Shown here: positions 14,557 through 21,953 of the stretch, in pieces
Position numbering within the stretch: position 1 is the first letter of the stretch
Layout of the letters: each line of letters begins with the position of its first letter
Assembly (NCBI GenBank): GCA_964580305.1
Contig: CAZOKL010000033.1
Span: 1-21,953, forward strand
Direction of reading: 5' to 3'
Length of the DNA stretch: 21,953 bases
DNA from: Phocaeicola_A sp964580305
Lineage (GTDB): Bacteria > Bacteroidota > Bacteroidia > Bacteroidales > Bacteroidaceae
Made by a program: the position numbers and the translations under genes
Notes under the pieces: generated by a model
Told to the model about the DNA's origin: nothing
Databases searched by the model: none
The model's input: only the letters and a program-made list of their open reading frames with translations

Positions 14557-14826
14557 TTACTTACGCAGGTTCAGGGCCTTCACAATGGCACGGTAACGCT
14601 CGATGTCACGGTCCTTCAAGTAGTTCAGAAGGGCACGGCGTTTTCCTACCAAGCCAGTCAAGGCTCTCTCAGTCATATGATCTTTACGGTTGCGCTTCAT
14701 GTGCTCCGTCAAGTGGGAAATACGGTATGAGAACAATGCTATCTGGGCCTCAGGAGAGCCAGTATCAGTGTTGGACTTGCCGTATTGTCCAAAGATCTCT
14801 TGCTTTTTTGCAGCGTCTAAATACAT
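14557..14826 (-). CDS. rpsO: 30S ribosomal protein S15
   Basis: S15 binds 16S rRNA at the platform of the small subunit and nucleates its assembly. The 89-residue product has the family length and motifs: MYLDAAKKQEIFGQYGKSNTDTGSPEAQIAL at the start (written here only as a landmark in two parts, MYLDAAKKQEIF and NTDTGSPEAQIAL), then RISHLTEHMKRNRKDH, and LVGKRRALLNYLKDRDIERY. The frame is open further upstream, but Met 14826 gives the standard N-terminus, and the promoter at 14860-14889 would start transcription downstream of the longer alternatives. It is monocistronic, divergent from typA and closed by the terminator shared with the aminotransferase. Confidence 0.97.
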   Translation of the reverse strand: MYLDAAKKQEIFGQYGKSNTDTGSPEAQIALFSYRISHLTEHMKRNRKDHMTERALTGLVGKRRALLNYLKDRDIERYRAIVKALNLRK

Positions 14827-14859
14827 ATATTTACTATTTAAAAGTTTGATTTGCGGGCG

Positions 14860-14889
14860 CAAAGATAGACAATATCTGCCAATGCGCAA
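14860..14889 (-). promoter_or_regulatory. rpsO promoter
   Basis: On the minus strand, TTG (14887-14889), exactly 19 bases, then TATCTTTG (14860-14867). Both boxes match the phylum consensus. Transcription near 14853 leaves a leader of about 27 bases before rpsO. Confidence 0.75.
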
Positions 14890-14911
14890 TGTTATTCCAA
14901 AGATTTTCTTG

Positions 14912-14919
14912 TAACTTTG
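14912..14919 (+). promoter_or_regulatory. typA promoter -7 box
   Basis: TAACTTTG matches TAnnTTTG, and the expected start near 14926 gives a leader of about 17 bases. The -33 region has no exact TTG. It lies back to back with the rpsO promoter, and the nine bases CTTTGCGCC at 14915-14923 mirror GGCGCAAAG at 14856-14864. Confidence 0.6.
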
Positions 14920-14942
14920 CGCCGAATTTTTAAGGTAACAAT

Positions 14943-16745
14943 ATGCAGAACATAAGAAACATTGCAATCATTGCGCACGTAGACCACGGAAAAACCACGC
15001 TGGTGGACAAGATGATGCTGGCCGGACACCTCTTTCGCAACGACCAGGCCAACGGCGTGCTCGTGCTGGACAACAACGACCTGGAACGTGAACGCGGGAT
15101 AACGATTCTTTCAAAAAATGTATCTATCAATTACAAAGGAACGAAAATCAACATCATAGACACACCGGGACACGCTGACTTCGGCGGAGAAGTGGAGCGT
15201 GTGCTCAACATGGCCGACGGGTGCATCCTCCTGGTCGATGCCTTCGAGGGGCCGATGCCGCAGACACGATTCGTGCTCCAGAAAGCATTGCAAATCAGGC
15301 TGAAACCCATCGTGGTGGTCAACAAGGTGGACAAGCCCAACTGCCGCCCCGAGGAGGTGTATGAGATGGTGTTCGACCTCATGTTCTCACTCAACGCCAC
15401 GGAAGACCAACTCGACTTCCCCGTGCTCTACGGTTCGGCAAAGAACAACTGGATGGGCGAAGACTGGCGCAAGCCGACCGACAGCATCACCCCTCTGCTC
15501 GACGCCATTGTCAAATACATCCCCGCCCCGCAACAGCTTGAGGGCACGCCACAGATGCTCATCACCTCGCTCGACTTCTCGTCATATACCGGTCGTATAG
15601 CCATCGGGCGCGTACACCGCGGCACGCTGACAGAGGGCATGAACATCACCCTGGCACGCCGTGACGGCACGATGGTGAAGTCAAAAATCAAAGAGCTCCA
15701 CACATTTGAAGGACTCGGACGCAAGCGCGTGGACTCCGTGTCTTCGGGCGACATCTGCGCCGTTGTCGGACTGGAAGGCTTCGAGATTGGCGACACCATC
15801 TGCGACTTTGAAAACCCCGAACCCCTGCCGCCCATCGCCATTGACGAGCCCACGATGAGCATGCTCTTCACCATCAACGACTCTCCTTTCTTCGGCAAGG
15901 AAGGCAAATATGTCACCTCGCGCCACATACACGACCGTCTGCTGAAAGAGCTCGACAAGAACCTCGCACTGCGTGTGCGCAAGACGGAGAATGAAGACGG
16001 CAAATGGATTGTCTCCGGGCGCGGCGTGCTCCACCTTTCGGTGCTCATCGAGACCATGCGCCGTGAGGGCTACGAGCTGCAAGTGGGCCAGCCGCAAGTC
16101 ATCTACAAGGAAATTGACGGCAAGCGTTGTGAACCCATCGAGGAACTGACCATCAACGTGCCCGAGGAATACTCCAGCAAAATGATTGACATGGTCACCC
16201 GCCGCAAGGGCGAACTCACCTCGATGCAGACCATCGGCGACCGCGTCGACATTGAGTTCAACATCCCGTCACGCGGCATCATCGGCCTGCGCACCAACGT
16301 ACTCACGGCATCGGCCGGAGAAGCCATCATGGCCCACCGCTTTAAAGAATATCAACCCTACAAGGGCGACATCGAGCGCCGCACCAACGGCTCCATGATT
16401 GCCATGGAAACGGGAACGGCCTTTGCCTATGCCATCGACAAGCTGCAAGACCGCGGACGCTTCTTCATCTACCCGCAGGAGGAAGTCTATGCCGGACAGG
16501 TTGTGGGCGAACACGTGCATGAGAACGACCTCGTTGTCAACGTCACGAAGTCGAAGAAACTCACCAACATGCGTGCCTCCGGCTCGGACGACAAGGCACG
16601 CATCATCCCGCCCGTCATCTTCTCTCTTGAAGAGGCGTTGGAATATATCAAGGAAGACGAATACGTCGAGGTGACACCCAAAAGCATGCGCATGCGCAAA
16701 ATTATCCTTGACGAGACGGAACGCAAGCGGGCCAACAAAAGCTAA
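14943..16745 (+). CDS. typA: Translational GTPase TypA/BipA
   Basis: TypA (BipA) is a ribosome-associated GTPase of the EF-G-like superfamily, linked in other bacteria to ribosome assembly and to growth in cold or stress. The 600-residue product shows G1 AHVDHGKTT (11-19), a switch region with RERGITI, G3 DTPGH (73-77) and G4 NKVDKP (127-132). EF-Tu-like domain II, the EF-G-like domains III and V, and the TypA-specific C-terminal domain follow (VGEHVHENDLVVNVTKSKKLTNMRASGSDD). Length and domain order are normal. The gene has its own promoter, divergent from rpsO, and a strong terminator 37 bases after the stop. Confidence 0.97.
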   Translation: MQNIRNIAIIAHVDHGKTTLVDKMMLAGHLFRNDQANGVLVLDNNDLERERGITILSKNVSINYKGTKINIIDTPGHADFGGEVERVLNMADGCILLVDAFEGPMPQTRFVLQKALQIRLKPIVVVNKVDKPNCRPEEVYEMVFDLMFSLNATEDQLDFPVLYGSAKNNWMGEDWRKPTDSITPLLDAIVKYIPAPQQLEGTPQMLITSLDFSSYTGRIAIGRVHRGTLTEGMNITLARRDGTMVKSKIKELHTFEGLGRKRVDSVSSGDICAVVGLEGFEIGDTICDFENPEPLPPIAIDEPTMSMLFTINDSPFFGKEGKYVTSRHIHDRLLKELDKNLALRVRKTENEDGKWIVSGRGVLHLSVLIETMRREGYELQVGQPQVIYKEIDGKRCEPIEELTINVPEEYSSKMIDMVTRRKGELTSMQTIGDRVDIEFNIPSRGIIGLRTNVLTASAGEAIMAHRFKEYQPYKGDIERRTNGSMIAMETGTAFAYAIDKLQDRGRFFIYPQEEVYAGQVVGEHVHENDLVVNVTKSKKLTNMRASGSDDKARIIPPVIFSLEEALEYIKEDEYVEVTPKSMRMRKIILDETERKRANKS

Positions 16746-16782
16746 TTTCTGTACTATACTAAAATAGACCATAACTGTGGAA

Positions 16783-16816
16783 GGCTCTCTGCCGTGAGGC
16801 AGGGGGTCTTTTTTTT
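16783..16816 (+). terminator. Rho-independent terminator of typA
   Basis: GGCTCTCTGCC (16783-16793) pairs with GGCAGGGGGTC (16798-16808), with several G-U pairs and a GTGA tetraloop, and is followed directly by eight T (16809-16816). This is a standard intrinsic terminator. Confidence 0.9.
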
Positions 16817-16847
16817 GCCTTTGCAACATCCGGAAGAGGCACGGGCA

Positions 16848-16935
16848 CGGAAAGGAAGGCGGGCAGACACGGCCTCCTGTCCGCTCCGGCACGGCCTCCT
16901 TTCCGCCCACGCGGCGAAAGGAAGGCGGGCGGACG
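16848..16935. repeat. Array D: four 22-bp lattice units between typA and the S24 repressor
   Basis: Units start at 16848, 16870, 16892 and 16914. Cores are CGGAAAGGAAGGCG, CGGCCTCCTGTCCG, CGGCCTCCTTTCCG and GCGAAAGGAAGGCG; the middle two are in the reverse orientation but stay in the same 22-base register. Spacers are eight bases. The array starts 31 bases after the typA terminator. It ends 22 bases before the -33 TTG of the next promoter, which is one further lattice step. Confidence 0.8.
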
Positions 16936-16957
16936 GGGAGTATTCACACGGGAAACA

Positions 16958-16987
16958 TTGCATTTTCAATTTTAATACCTACCTTTG
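16958..16987 (+). promoter_or_regulatory. Promoter of the S24-family repressor gene
   Basis: TTG (16958-16960), 19 bases, then TACCTTTG (16980-16987): a full match to the phylum consensus. Transcription near 16994 gives a leader of about 43 bases and excludes the longer open frame that begins at 16794. Confidence 0.75.
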
Positions 16988-17036
16988 CCATGCGGTGCCA
17001 AACGGCCCCAAGAATAGCCAAAACGAAAACCAAGGA

Positions 17037-17756
17037 ATGAACATGGAGGACAACGTAATCAATGTCGGAGACATCATCCGGCGCATCAAGGAAGTGAGAG
17101 GCTTCAAGTCTGACCGCCAGGTGGCCGACTATCTGGGCGTGTCAAAAGCCACGGTGTCAAACTGGACATCGCGCAACAGCATCGACTTTCCGCTGGTCAT
17201 CAACAAGCTGGCAGACGTCGACCTGAACTGGCTGCTCACCGGCCGCGGCACTCCTGCCCACCGGGCGAACCACGTGGACAGCGACCTGGCCGACGGCGAA
17301 GTGCAGCTCATCCACACCCCGCGCGCGACCGAGGCGCTCGACGACCGCAGCGTGCCGCTCTATGACGTGATGGCCGCGGCCAACCTGCGCACTCTTTTCA
17401 CCAACAAGCACCAGTTCTTGATGGGGCAAATCGTCATTCCGAACGTGCCTGCGTGCGACGGCGCCGTCTATGTGAGCGGCGACAGCATGTATCCCCTGCT
17501 CAAATCGGGCGACATCGTGGGCTACAAGGAGATACGCAGTCTGGACAGCATCATCTACGGCGAGATGTACCTCGTTGCCTTCGACCTTGACGGCGATGAA
17601 TACCTCACGGTGAAATATGTCAACCGTTCCGAGCGCGAGGGCTGCATCAGGCTCGTCAGCTACAACCAGTATCACTCGCCGCAAGACATCCCCCTGACGA
17701 GCATCACGGCCATGGCCATCGTGAAATTCTCCATCCGCCGGAACATGATGCTGTGA
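17037..17756 (+). CDS. CI/LexA-like transcriptional regulator (HTH plus S24 domain)
   Basis: The 239-residue product has a phage CI-type helix-turn-helix at about residues 24-45 (SDRQVADYLGVSKATVSNW). A linker follows, then a C-terminal peptidase S24/LexA-like domain with Ser150 in VSGDSMYPLL and Lys193 in LTVKYV. The Ser-Lys spacing of 43 equals that of lambda CI (149/192). The residue pair 35 before the Ser, where LexA is cut at Ala-Gly, is Ala115-Asn116 here, so RecA-triggered self-cleavage is possible but not assured. Met 17037 or Met 17043 may be the start, the first preceded by AAGGA. It has its own promoter. A regulator of stress or of a resident element are both possible; no phage genes are nearby. 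Confidence 0.87.
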   Translation: MNMEDNVINVGDIIRRIKEVRGFKSDRQVADYLGVSKATVSNWTSRNSIDFPLVINKLADVDLNWLLTGRGTPAHRANHVDSDLADGEVQLIHTPRATEALDDRSVPLYDVMAAANLRTLFTNKHQFLMGQIVIPNVPACDGAVYVSGDSMYPLLKSGDIVGYKEIRSLDSIIYGEMYLVAFDLDGDEYLTVKYVNRSEREGCIRLVSYNQYHSPQDIPLTSITAMAIVKFSIRRNMML

Positions 17757-17845
17757 AAGACGACAGGCCGAGAACTCCCCCACCCGAATGGCACCGGGAA
17801 AAAGAAAACCGGCCACGACAGCCCTCCCTTTCGCAGAATAATCCT

Positions 17846-17853
17846 TATCTTTG
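17846..17853 (+). promoter_or_regulatory. Putative -7 box of the cysS promoter
   Basis: TATCTTTG, followed by CC, matches the -7 consensus. Transcription near 17860 gives a 30-base leader and favours the cysS start at 17890 over an upstream Met at 17851. No well-spaced TTG is seen. Confidence 0.55.
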
Positions 17854-17889
17854 CCACAACCATACATCATACAAAAAAGACTATACTTT

Positions 17890-19365
17890 ATGGAACAGAA
17901 ACTTTACATCTACAATACATTGACCCGCCGGAAGGAGGAGTTCGTTCCCCTGCATGCTCCTCACGTGGGCATGTATGTCTGCGGACCCACCGTTTATGGC
18001 GACGCACACCTGGGGCACGCCCGCCCCTCCATCACCTTTGACATCCTTTTCCGCTATCTCCGGCACCTGGGCTACAAGGTGCGCTATGTGCGCAACATCA
18101 CCGACGTGGGGCACCTGGAGCACGATGCCGACGAGGGCGAAGACAAAATAGCCAAGAAGGCACGCCTCGAACAACTTGAGCCGATGGAGGTGGCGCAATA
18201 TTACACCAACCGCTACCACCACGCAATGGAGAAGCTCAATGTGCTCCCGCCCAGCATCGAGCCTCAGGCATCGGGGCACATCATCGAGCAAATCGAGCTG
18301 GTGAAGGAAATCCTTGCCAACGGCTATGCCTATGAAAGCGAAGGCTCGGTCTACTTCGATGTGCCCAAATATAACAAAGAGCACCACTATGGCAAGCTCT
18401 CCGGCCGCAACCTCGACGATGTGCTCAACACCACACGCGAGCTCGACGGCCAGCAGGAGAAGCACAACCCCGCCGACTTTGCCCTCTGGAAGAAGGCACA
18501 GCCTGAACACATCATGCGCTGGCCCAGCCCGTGGGGCGACGGATTTCCCGGCTGGCACTGCGAGTGCACGGCCATGGGGCGCAAATATCTGGGCGCACAT
18601 TTCGACATCCACGGCGGAGGGATGGACCTCGTTTTTCCACACCACGAATGCGAGATTGCACAAAGCGTGGCCTCGCAAGGCGACGACATGGTGCGCTACT
18701 GGATGCACAACAACATGATAACCATCAACGGCACGAAGATGGGCAAGAGCCTGGGCAACTTCATCACGCTCGACCAGTTCTTCCACGGAACGCACCCGCT
18801 CCTCACCCAGCCATACAGCCCCATGACCATCCGCTTCTTCATCCTCCAGGCGCACTATCGCGGCACGGTGGACTTCAGCAACGAGGCTCTGCAGGCTGCG
18901 GAAAAAGGCATGCAGCGCCTCATGGAAGCCTATGACAACCTGGCCCGCGTGCAGCCGGGCACCACGTCGACCATCAGCGTGGCAGGCCTGCGCCAGAAGT
19001 GCCATGACGCAATGAACGACGACCTGAACACACCCATCGTCATCGCCCACCTGTTTGAAGCCGCCAAGGCCATCAACACCGCCTACGACAAAAAGGCAAC
19101 GCTCACAGCCGACGATTTGGCAGAGTTGAAGTCCGTCTTCGACCTCTTCCTCTTCGACCTTCTGGGCATGAAGAAGGAGCAAGGCACCGGCGACGCCCGC
19201 GAAGAAGCCTACAAAAAAGCGGTCGACCTGCTTCTGGAACAACGCATGAAGGCCAAGGTCAACAAAGACTGGGAAACAAGCGACAAAATCCGCAACGAAC
19301 TCACGGCCCTGGGCTTCGAAGTGAAGGACACAAAGGACGGCTTTGCCTGGCGACTGCTCAAGTGA
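17890..19365 (+). CDS. cysS: Cysteinyl-tRNA synthetase
   Basis: CysRS charges tRNA-Cys with cysteine in the cytoplasm. The 491-residue product has the class I signature as HLGH (40-43, the HIGH position). The zinc ligands that read cysteine are Cys31 in VCGPTVYG, Cys226 in GWHCECTAM, and His251 and Glu255 in HHECE. The second signature KMGKS (283-287) stands where the consensus is KMSKS. The C-terminal helical anticodon-binding region is complete, ending with GFEVKDTKDGFAWRLL. Met 17890 gives the usual length and N-terminus and lies after the -7 box. The gene follows the S24 regulator by 133 bases with its own promoter; ferritin follows 96 bases later. Confidence 0.97.
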   Translation: MEQKLYIYNTLTRRKEEFVPLHAPHVGMYVCGPTVYGDAHLGHARPSITFDILFRYLRHLGYKVRYVRNITDVGHLEHDADEGEDKIAKKARLEQLEPMEVAQYYTNRYHHAMEKLNVLPPSIEPQASGHIIEQIELVKEILANGYAYESEGSVYFDVPKYNKEHHYGKLSGRNLDDVLNTTRELDGQQEKHNPADFALWKKAQPEHIMRWPSPWGDGFPGWHCECTAMGRKYLGAHFDIHGGGMDLVFPHHECEIAQSVASQGDDMVRYWMHNNMITINGTKMGKSLGNFITLDQFFHGTHPLLTQPYSPMTIRFFILQAHYRGTVDFSNEALQAAEKGMQRLMEAYDNLARVQPGTTSTISVAGLRQKCHDAMNDDLNTPIVIAHLFEAAKAINTAYDKKATLTADDLAELKSVFDLFLFDLLGMKKEQGTGDAREEAYKKAVDLLLEQRMKAKVNKDWETSDKIRNELTALGFEVKDTKDGFAWRLLK

Positions 19366-19461
19366 CAAGTTGGCACGGCACTCTCCTTTGGCACACCCCT
19401 TGCACTGCTTTCAGTGAGCAGTAAAGCTTCAAAATATAGGAACAAACAAAATATTAGCATT

Positions 19462-19941
19462 ATGATTAGCGAGAAATTACAAAAAGCCATCAACGAACAA
19501 ATCAAGGCCGAGATGTGGTCGGCCAACCTGTATATGTCCATGAGCTTTTACTTTCAGAAAGAAGGTTTCGACGGATTCGCACACTGGATGAAGAAACAAT
19601 CGGAAGAAGAGCTCGACCATGCCTACCAAATGGCCGATTATCTGATGAAACGCGGCGGCACCGCCATCGTTGACAAGGTGGACGCCGTCCCGACCGAATG
19701 GGGAAGCCCGCTCGAAGTGTTCGAACACGTCTACAAGCATGAATGCCACGTGTCGAAGCTCATCGACGCACTCGTCGACGTGGCCTCTGCCGAAAAAGAC
19801 AAGGCTACACAAGACTTCCTCTGGGGCTTTGTCCGTGAACAAGTGGAAGAAGAGGCTACGGCACAAAACATCGTGGAACGCATCCGCAAGATGAGCGACA
19901 GCGCGTTGTGCTATCTCGACGACAAGTTGGGCACACGTTAA
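19462..19941 (+). CDS. Non-heme ferritin
   Basis: This 159-residue four-helix protein stores iron in a 24-subunit shell after oxidising Fe(II). The ferroxidase residues align by number with E. coli FtnA: Glu17, Glu50, His53, Glu94, Gln127 and Glu130. Visible motifs are INEQIKAEMWSANLYMSMS, EEELDHAYQMADYL, HVYKHECHVSKLI and FLWGFVREQVEEEA. No haem-binding Met of the bacterioferritin type is evident. Met 19462 gives the family N-terminus; the frame is open to 19414 but that adds a stretch foreign to the family. No -7 consensus was found in the 96 bases before it, so it may be read from cysS or from an unrecognised promoter. A terminator follows. Confidence 0.96.
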   Translation: MISEKLQKAINEQIKAEMWSANLYMSMSFYFQKEGFDGFAHWMKKQSEEELDHAYQMADYLMKRGGTAIVDKVDAVPTEWGSPLEVFEHVYKHECHVSKLIDALVDVASAEKDKATQDFLWGFVREQVEEEATAQNIVERIRKMSDSALCYLDDKLGTR

Positions 19942-19982
19942 TGAACAAATCGTTGCTTAATCACATAAAGACAAAAGAAGAA

Positions 19983-20022
19983 GGGTGTGTCTGAACGGAG
20001 TGTTTGGACATACTCTTTTTTT
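19983..20022 (+). terminator. Rho-independent terminator of ferritin
   Basis: GGGTGTGTCT (19983-19992) pairs with GGACATACTC (20006-20015), with some G-U pairs, around a loop of about 13 bases, and is followed by seven T. It separates ferritin from the transporter gene, whose own promoter I cannot identify in the 36 bases that remain. Confidence 0.85.
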
Positions 20023-20058
20023 GTCTATTATTCACCAATTTAAACCCTACAACAATCC

Positions 20059-21921
20059 ATGTTGACAACTCTCATCATCCTCGTTCTTGCCGCCGTGTTT
20101 TTCGTCAACGGCAAGATACGCTCCGACGTCGTCGCACTGTGTGCGCTCGTCGCACTGCTCGTGTGTCAAATCCTCACCCCCGATGAAGCCCTGTCGGGAT
20201 TCTCGAACAACGTCGTCATCATGATGGTCGGCCTCTTCGTCGTCGGGGGAGCCATCGTGCAGACAGGACTGGCCAAGATGATCAGCTCACGCATCCTGAA
20301 ACTGGCCGGACAGAGCGAACTGCGGCTCTTCATCCTCATCGTCCTCGTGACGGCCGCCATCGGTGCCTTTGTGAGCAACACCGGCACCGTGGCCCTCATG
20401 CTCCCCATTGTGGTGAGCATGGCCGCCAGCGCCGGTGTAAATGCCAGCCGCCTGCTCATGCCACTGGCCTTTGCCAGCAGCCTGGGCGGTATGACAACAC
20501 TCATCGGTACGCCGCCCAACCTCGTCATCCAGAACACGCTCTCCGAAGCGGGCTACGGGTCGCTCTCGTTTTTCTCCTTCCTGCCCGTGGGCCTCATCTG
20601 TATCGCCGTGGGTCTGGTCGTGCTGCTGCCCCTGAGCAAATGGTTCCTCGCCAAGCGCGGAGAGAACCATGACGACGGCCACCACACAAGCAAGTCGCTG
20701 TCGCAGCTGGTGAAGGAATACGGGCTGGCAAGCAACCTCTTCCGCCTGAAGGTGACCGCCGACGGAGGCATACAGGGAAAGACCATCGTCGACCTTGACA
20801 TCCGCCGCCGCTACGGACTCGACATCCTTGAAGTGCGCCGGGGTGACGTGTCGCAACACCGTTTTCTGAAGACCATCACCCAGAAGCTGGCCGACCCCAC
20901 CACCACCCTGCAACAGGAAGACATCCTTTATGTGAAGGGCGACTTCGACCAGGTGAAGAAACTGGCTGACGACTACCGGCTCACCCTGCTCGACGGACAC
21001 ACGACAGAGGAGGCCAAGCAGTCGACCGGAGAACTGGACTTCTATGACATCGGCATCGCCGAGATACTCGTCATGCCTTCCTCCCACCTCATCAACCAAA
21101 ACGTGAAGGATGCCGGATTCCGCGACAAGTTCAACGTGAACGTGCTCGGCATACGGCGCAAGAAGGAATACCTGCTCAATGACCTCGGCCGCGAGCCCAT
21201 CCACCAGAACGACGTCTTGCTCGTGCAGGGCACGTGGGACAACATCGCCCGGCTGGAACGCGAAGACACCGAATGGGTGGTGCTCGGACAGCCGCAACAG
21301 GAGGCAGCCCGCGTCACGCTCGACTATAAGGCCCCCGTGGCAGCCGTCATCATGCTGGCAATGGTGGCCATGATGGTGTTCGACTTCATCCCCATCGCCC
21401 CCGTCACGGCAGTGATGATTGCCGGACTGCTGATGGTGCTCACGGGCTGTTTCCGCAACGTTGAAGCCGCCTACAAGACCATCAACTGGGAGAGCATCGT
21501 GCTCATTGCCGCCATGCTTCCCATGTCGCTCGCCCTGGAGAAGACCGGTGCGTCGGCCTACATCTCCAACACCCTGGCGAGCGGACTTGGCAACTACGGC
21601 CCCCTGGTGCTCATGGCCGGCATCTATTTCACCACCTCGCTGCTGACCATGTTCATCAGCAACACGGCCACGGCCGTCCTCGTCGCCCCCATCGCCCTGC
21701 AAAGTGCCGTGTCGCTCGGCGTGAGCCCCGTGCCCTTCCTGTTTGCCGTCACCGTGGCAGCCAGCATGTGTTTCGCCTCGCCCTTCTCCACACCGCCCAA
21801 CGCGCTGGTGATGCGTGCCGGACAATACACATTCATGGACTACATCAAGGTGGGCCTGCCGCTGCAAATCATCATGGGCATCGTGATGGTGTTCGTCCTG
21901 CCGCTGCTCTTCCCCTTCTGA
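20059..21921 (+). CDS. SLC13/DASS-family transporter with two internal RCK_C-like domains
   Basis: This 620-residue inner-membrane protein has two hydrophobic halves. Each has a Ser-Asn-Thr motif typical of the family's sodium and substrate sites: SNTGTVALMLP at about 106-116 and SNTATAVLVAP at 534-544. TLIGTPPNLVIQN (148-159) and STPPNALVM near the C-terminus are the matching second motifs of each half. The central cytoplasmic part, about residues 215-405, contains two repeats that look like TrkA C-terminal (RCK_C) domains, ending EDILYVKGDFDQVKKL and NDVLLVQGTWDNIARL. Relatives carry dicarboxylates, sulfate or other anions; the substrate is not readable here. It lies after the ferritin terminator and is followed within 14 bases by the start of repeat array E. 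Confidence 0.9.
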   Translation: MLTTLIILVLAAVFFVNGKIRSDVVALCALVALLVCQILTPDEALSGFSNNVVIMMVGLFVVGGAIVQTGLAKMISSRILKLAGQSELRLFILIVLVTAAIGAFVSNTGTVALMLPIVVSMAASAGVNASRLLMPLAFASSLGGMTTLIGTPPNLVIQNTLSEAGYGSLSFFSFLPVGLICIAVGLVVLLPLSKWFLAKRGENHDDGHHTSKSLSQLVKEYGLASNLFRLKVTADGGIQGKTIVDLDIRRRYGLDILEVRRGDVSQHRFLKTITQKLADPTTTLQQEDILYVKGDFDQVKKLADDYRLTLLDGHTTEEAKQSTGELDFYDIGIAEILVMPSSHLINQNVKDAGFRDKFNVNVLGIRRKKEYLLNDLGREPIHQNDVLLVQGTWDNIARLEREDTEWVVLGQPQQEAARVTLDYKAPVAAVIMLAMVAMMVFDFIPIAPVTAVMIAGLLMVLTGCFRNVEAAYKTINWESIVLIAAMLPMSLALEKTGASAYISNTLASGLGNYGPLVLMAGIYFTTSLLTMFISNTATAVLVAPIALQSAVSLGVSPVPFLFAVTVAASMCFASPFSTPPNALVMRAGQYTFMDYIKVGLPLQIIMGIVMVFVLPLLFPF

Positions 21922-21935
21922 AAAGACAGCCGGCA

Positions 21936-21953
21936 CGGAGTCTACTCCGTCCG
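21936..21953. repeat. Array E: first lattice unit, cut by the window end
   Basis: The 14-bp core CGGAGTCTACTCCG is followed by TCCG, the start of a spacer also seen in array B (8485). The core has 6-bp inverted arms CGGAGT and ACTCCG around CT. Further units would be expected at 21958 and at 22-base steps, outside this window. Confidence 0.55.

Noticed and set aside
16794..17036. N-terminal extension of the S24 regulator
   Set aside because: It would run through the typA terminator, array D and the regulator's own promoter.
17757..17845. Terminator after the S24 regulator
   Set aside because: Short complementary pieces (CCCG/CGGG, GGCCG/CGGCC) occur, but no stem is followed by a T run.
17881..19368. 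495-codon open frame opposite cysS
   Set aside because: It mirrors cysS exactly on the other strand and has no family features.
20287..21936. 549-codon open frame opposite the transporter
   Set aside because: It is His/Gly/Glu-rich as expected from the complement of hydrophobic, GC-rich codons; the plus-strand transporter is clear.

Overview
The window looks like a chromosomal segment of a Bacteroidota bacterium, most likely of the Prevotellaceae (Bacteroidales). Several upstream regions carry the -7 motif TAnnTTTG that is characteristic of this phylum, in some cases with a TTG 19-20 bp upstream. The FtsZ, FtsA, FtsQ, YqeY, IspG and S24-repressor proteins are also of Bacteroidota type. The genes are GC-rich, so long spurious ORFs appear opposite the real ones. 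Two runs of exactly 100 N (3505-3604 and 12807-12906) are assembly gaps; one cuts ftsA and one cuts ispG. Species-level assignment is not possible from this sequence alone.

Layout. 1-560: minus-strand tRNA-Glu and rpsT behind one good promoter, with a terminator at the left edge. 560-1672: a non-coding stretch with a 22-bp-lattice repeat array, then recO (+), then a hairpin filling the gap to the convergent yqeY. 1673-8297: a minus-strand block, in transcription order murG-murC-ftsQ-ftsA-ftsZ-yqeY, which is the distal half of the division and cell wall (dcw) cluster; the proximal half is not upstream. 8298-8637: a divergent non-coding region with a second repeat array. 8638-10741: rpoN and a PAP2-like membrane protein (+). 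10742-13107: purE and ispG (+). 13108-14450: a third array and a MalY/PatB-type aminotransferase (+). 14451-14942: a bidirectional terminator, rpsO (-) and a divergent promoter pair. 14943-17756: typA, a terminator, a fourth array, and a CI/LexA-like S24 repressor (+). 17890-21921: cysS, ferritin and a large SLC13-type transporter (+). 21936 to the edge: the start of a fifth array.

The genes are mostly housekeeping: peptidoglycan precursor synthesis (MurG, MurC), Z-ring assembly (FtsQ, FtsA, FtsZ), translation (S20, S15, tRNA-Glu, CysS, TypA), recombination repair (RecO), purine and isoprenoid synthesis (PurE, IspG), iron storage and transport. No phage, IS element, CRISPR or secretion system is visible.

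The most unusual feature is a dispersed family of intergenic arrays. Each complete array has four 22-bp units, a 14-bp core beginning mostly with CGG followed by an 8-bp spacer. The cores switch orientation and sequence type while the 22-bp register is kept exactly. Four complete arrays (698-785, 8405-8492, 13148-13235, 16848-16935) and one cut by the window end (21936-21953) lie only between genes. I do not recognise a named family for them.
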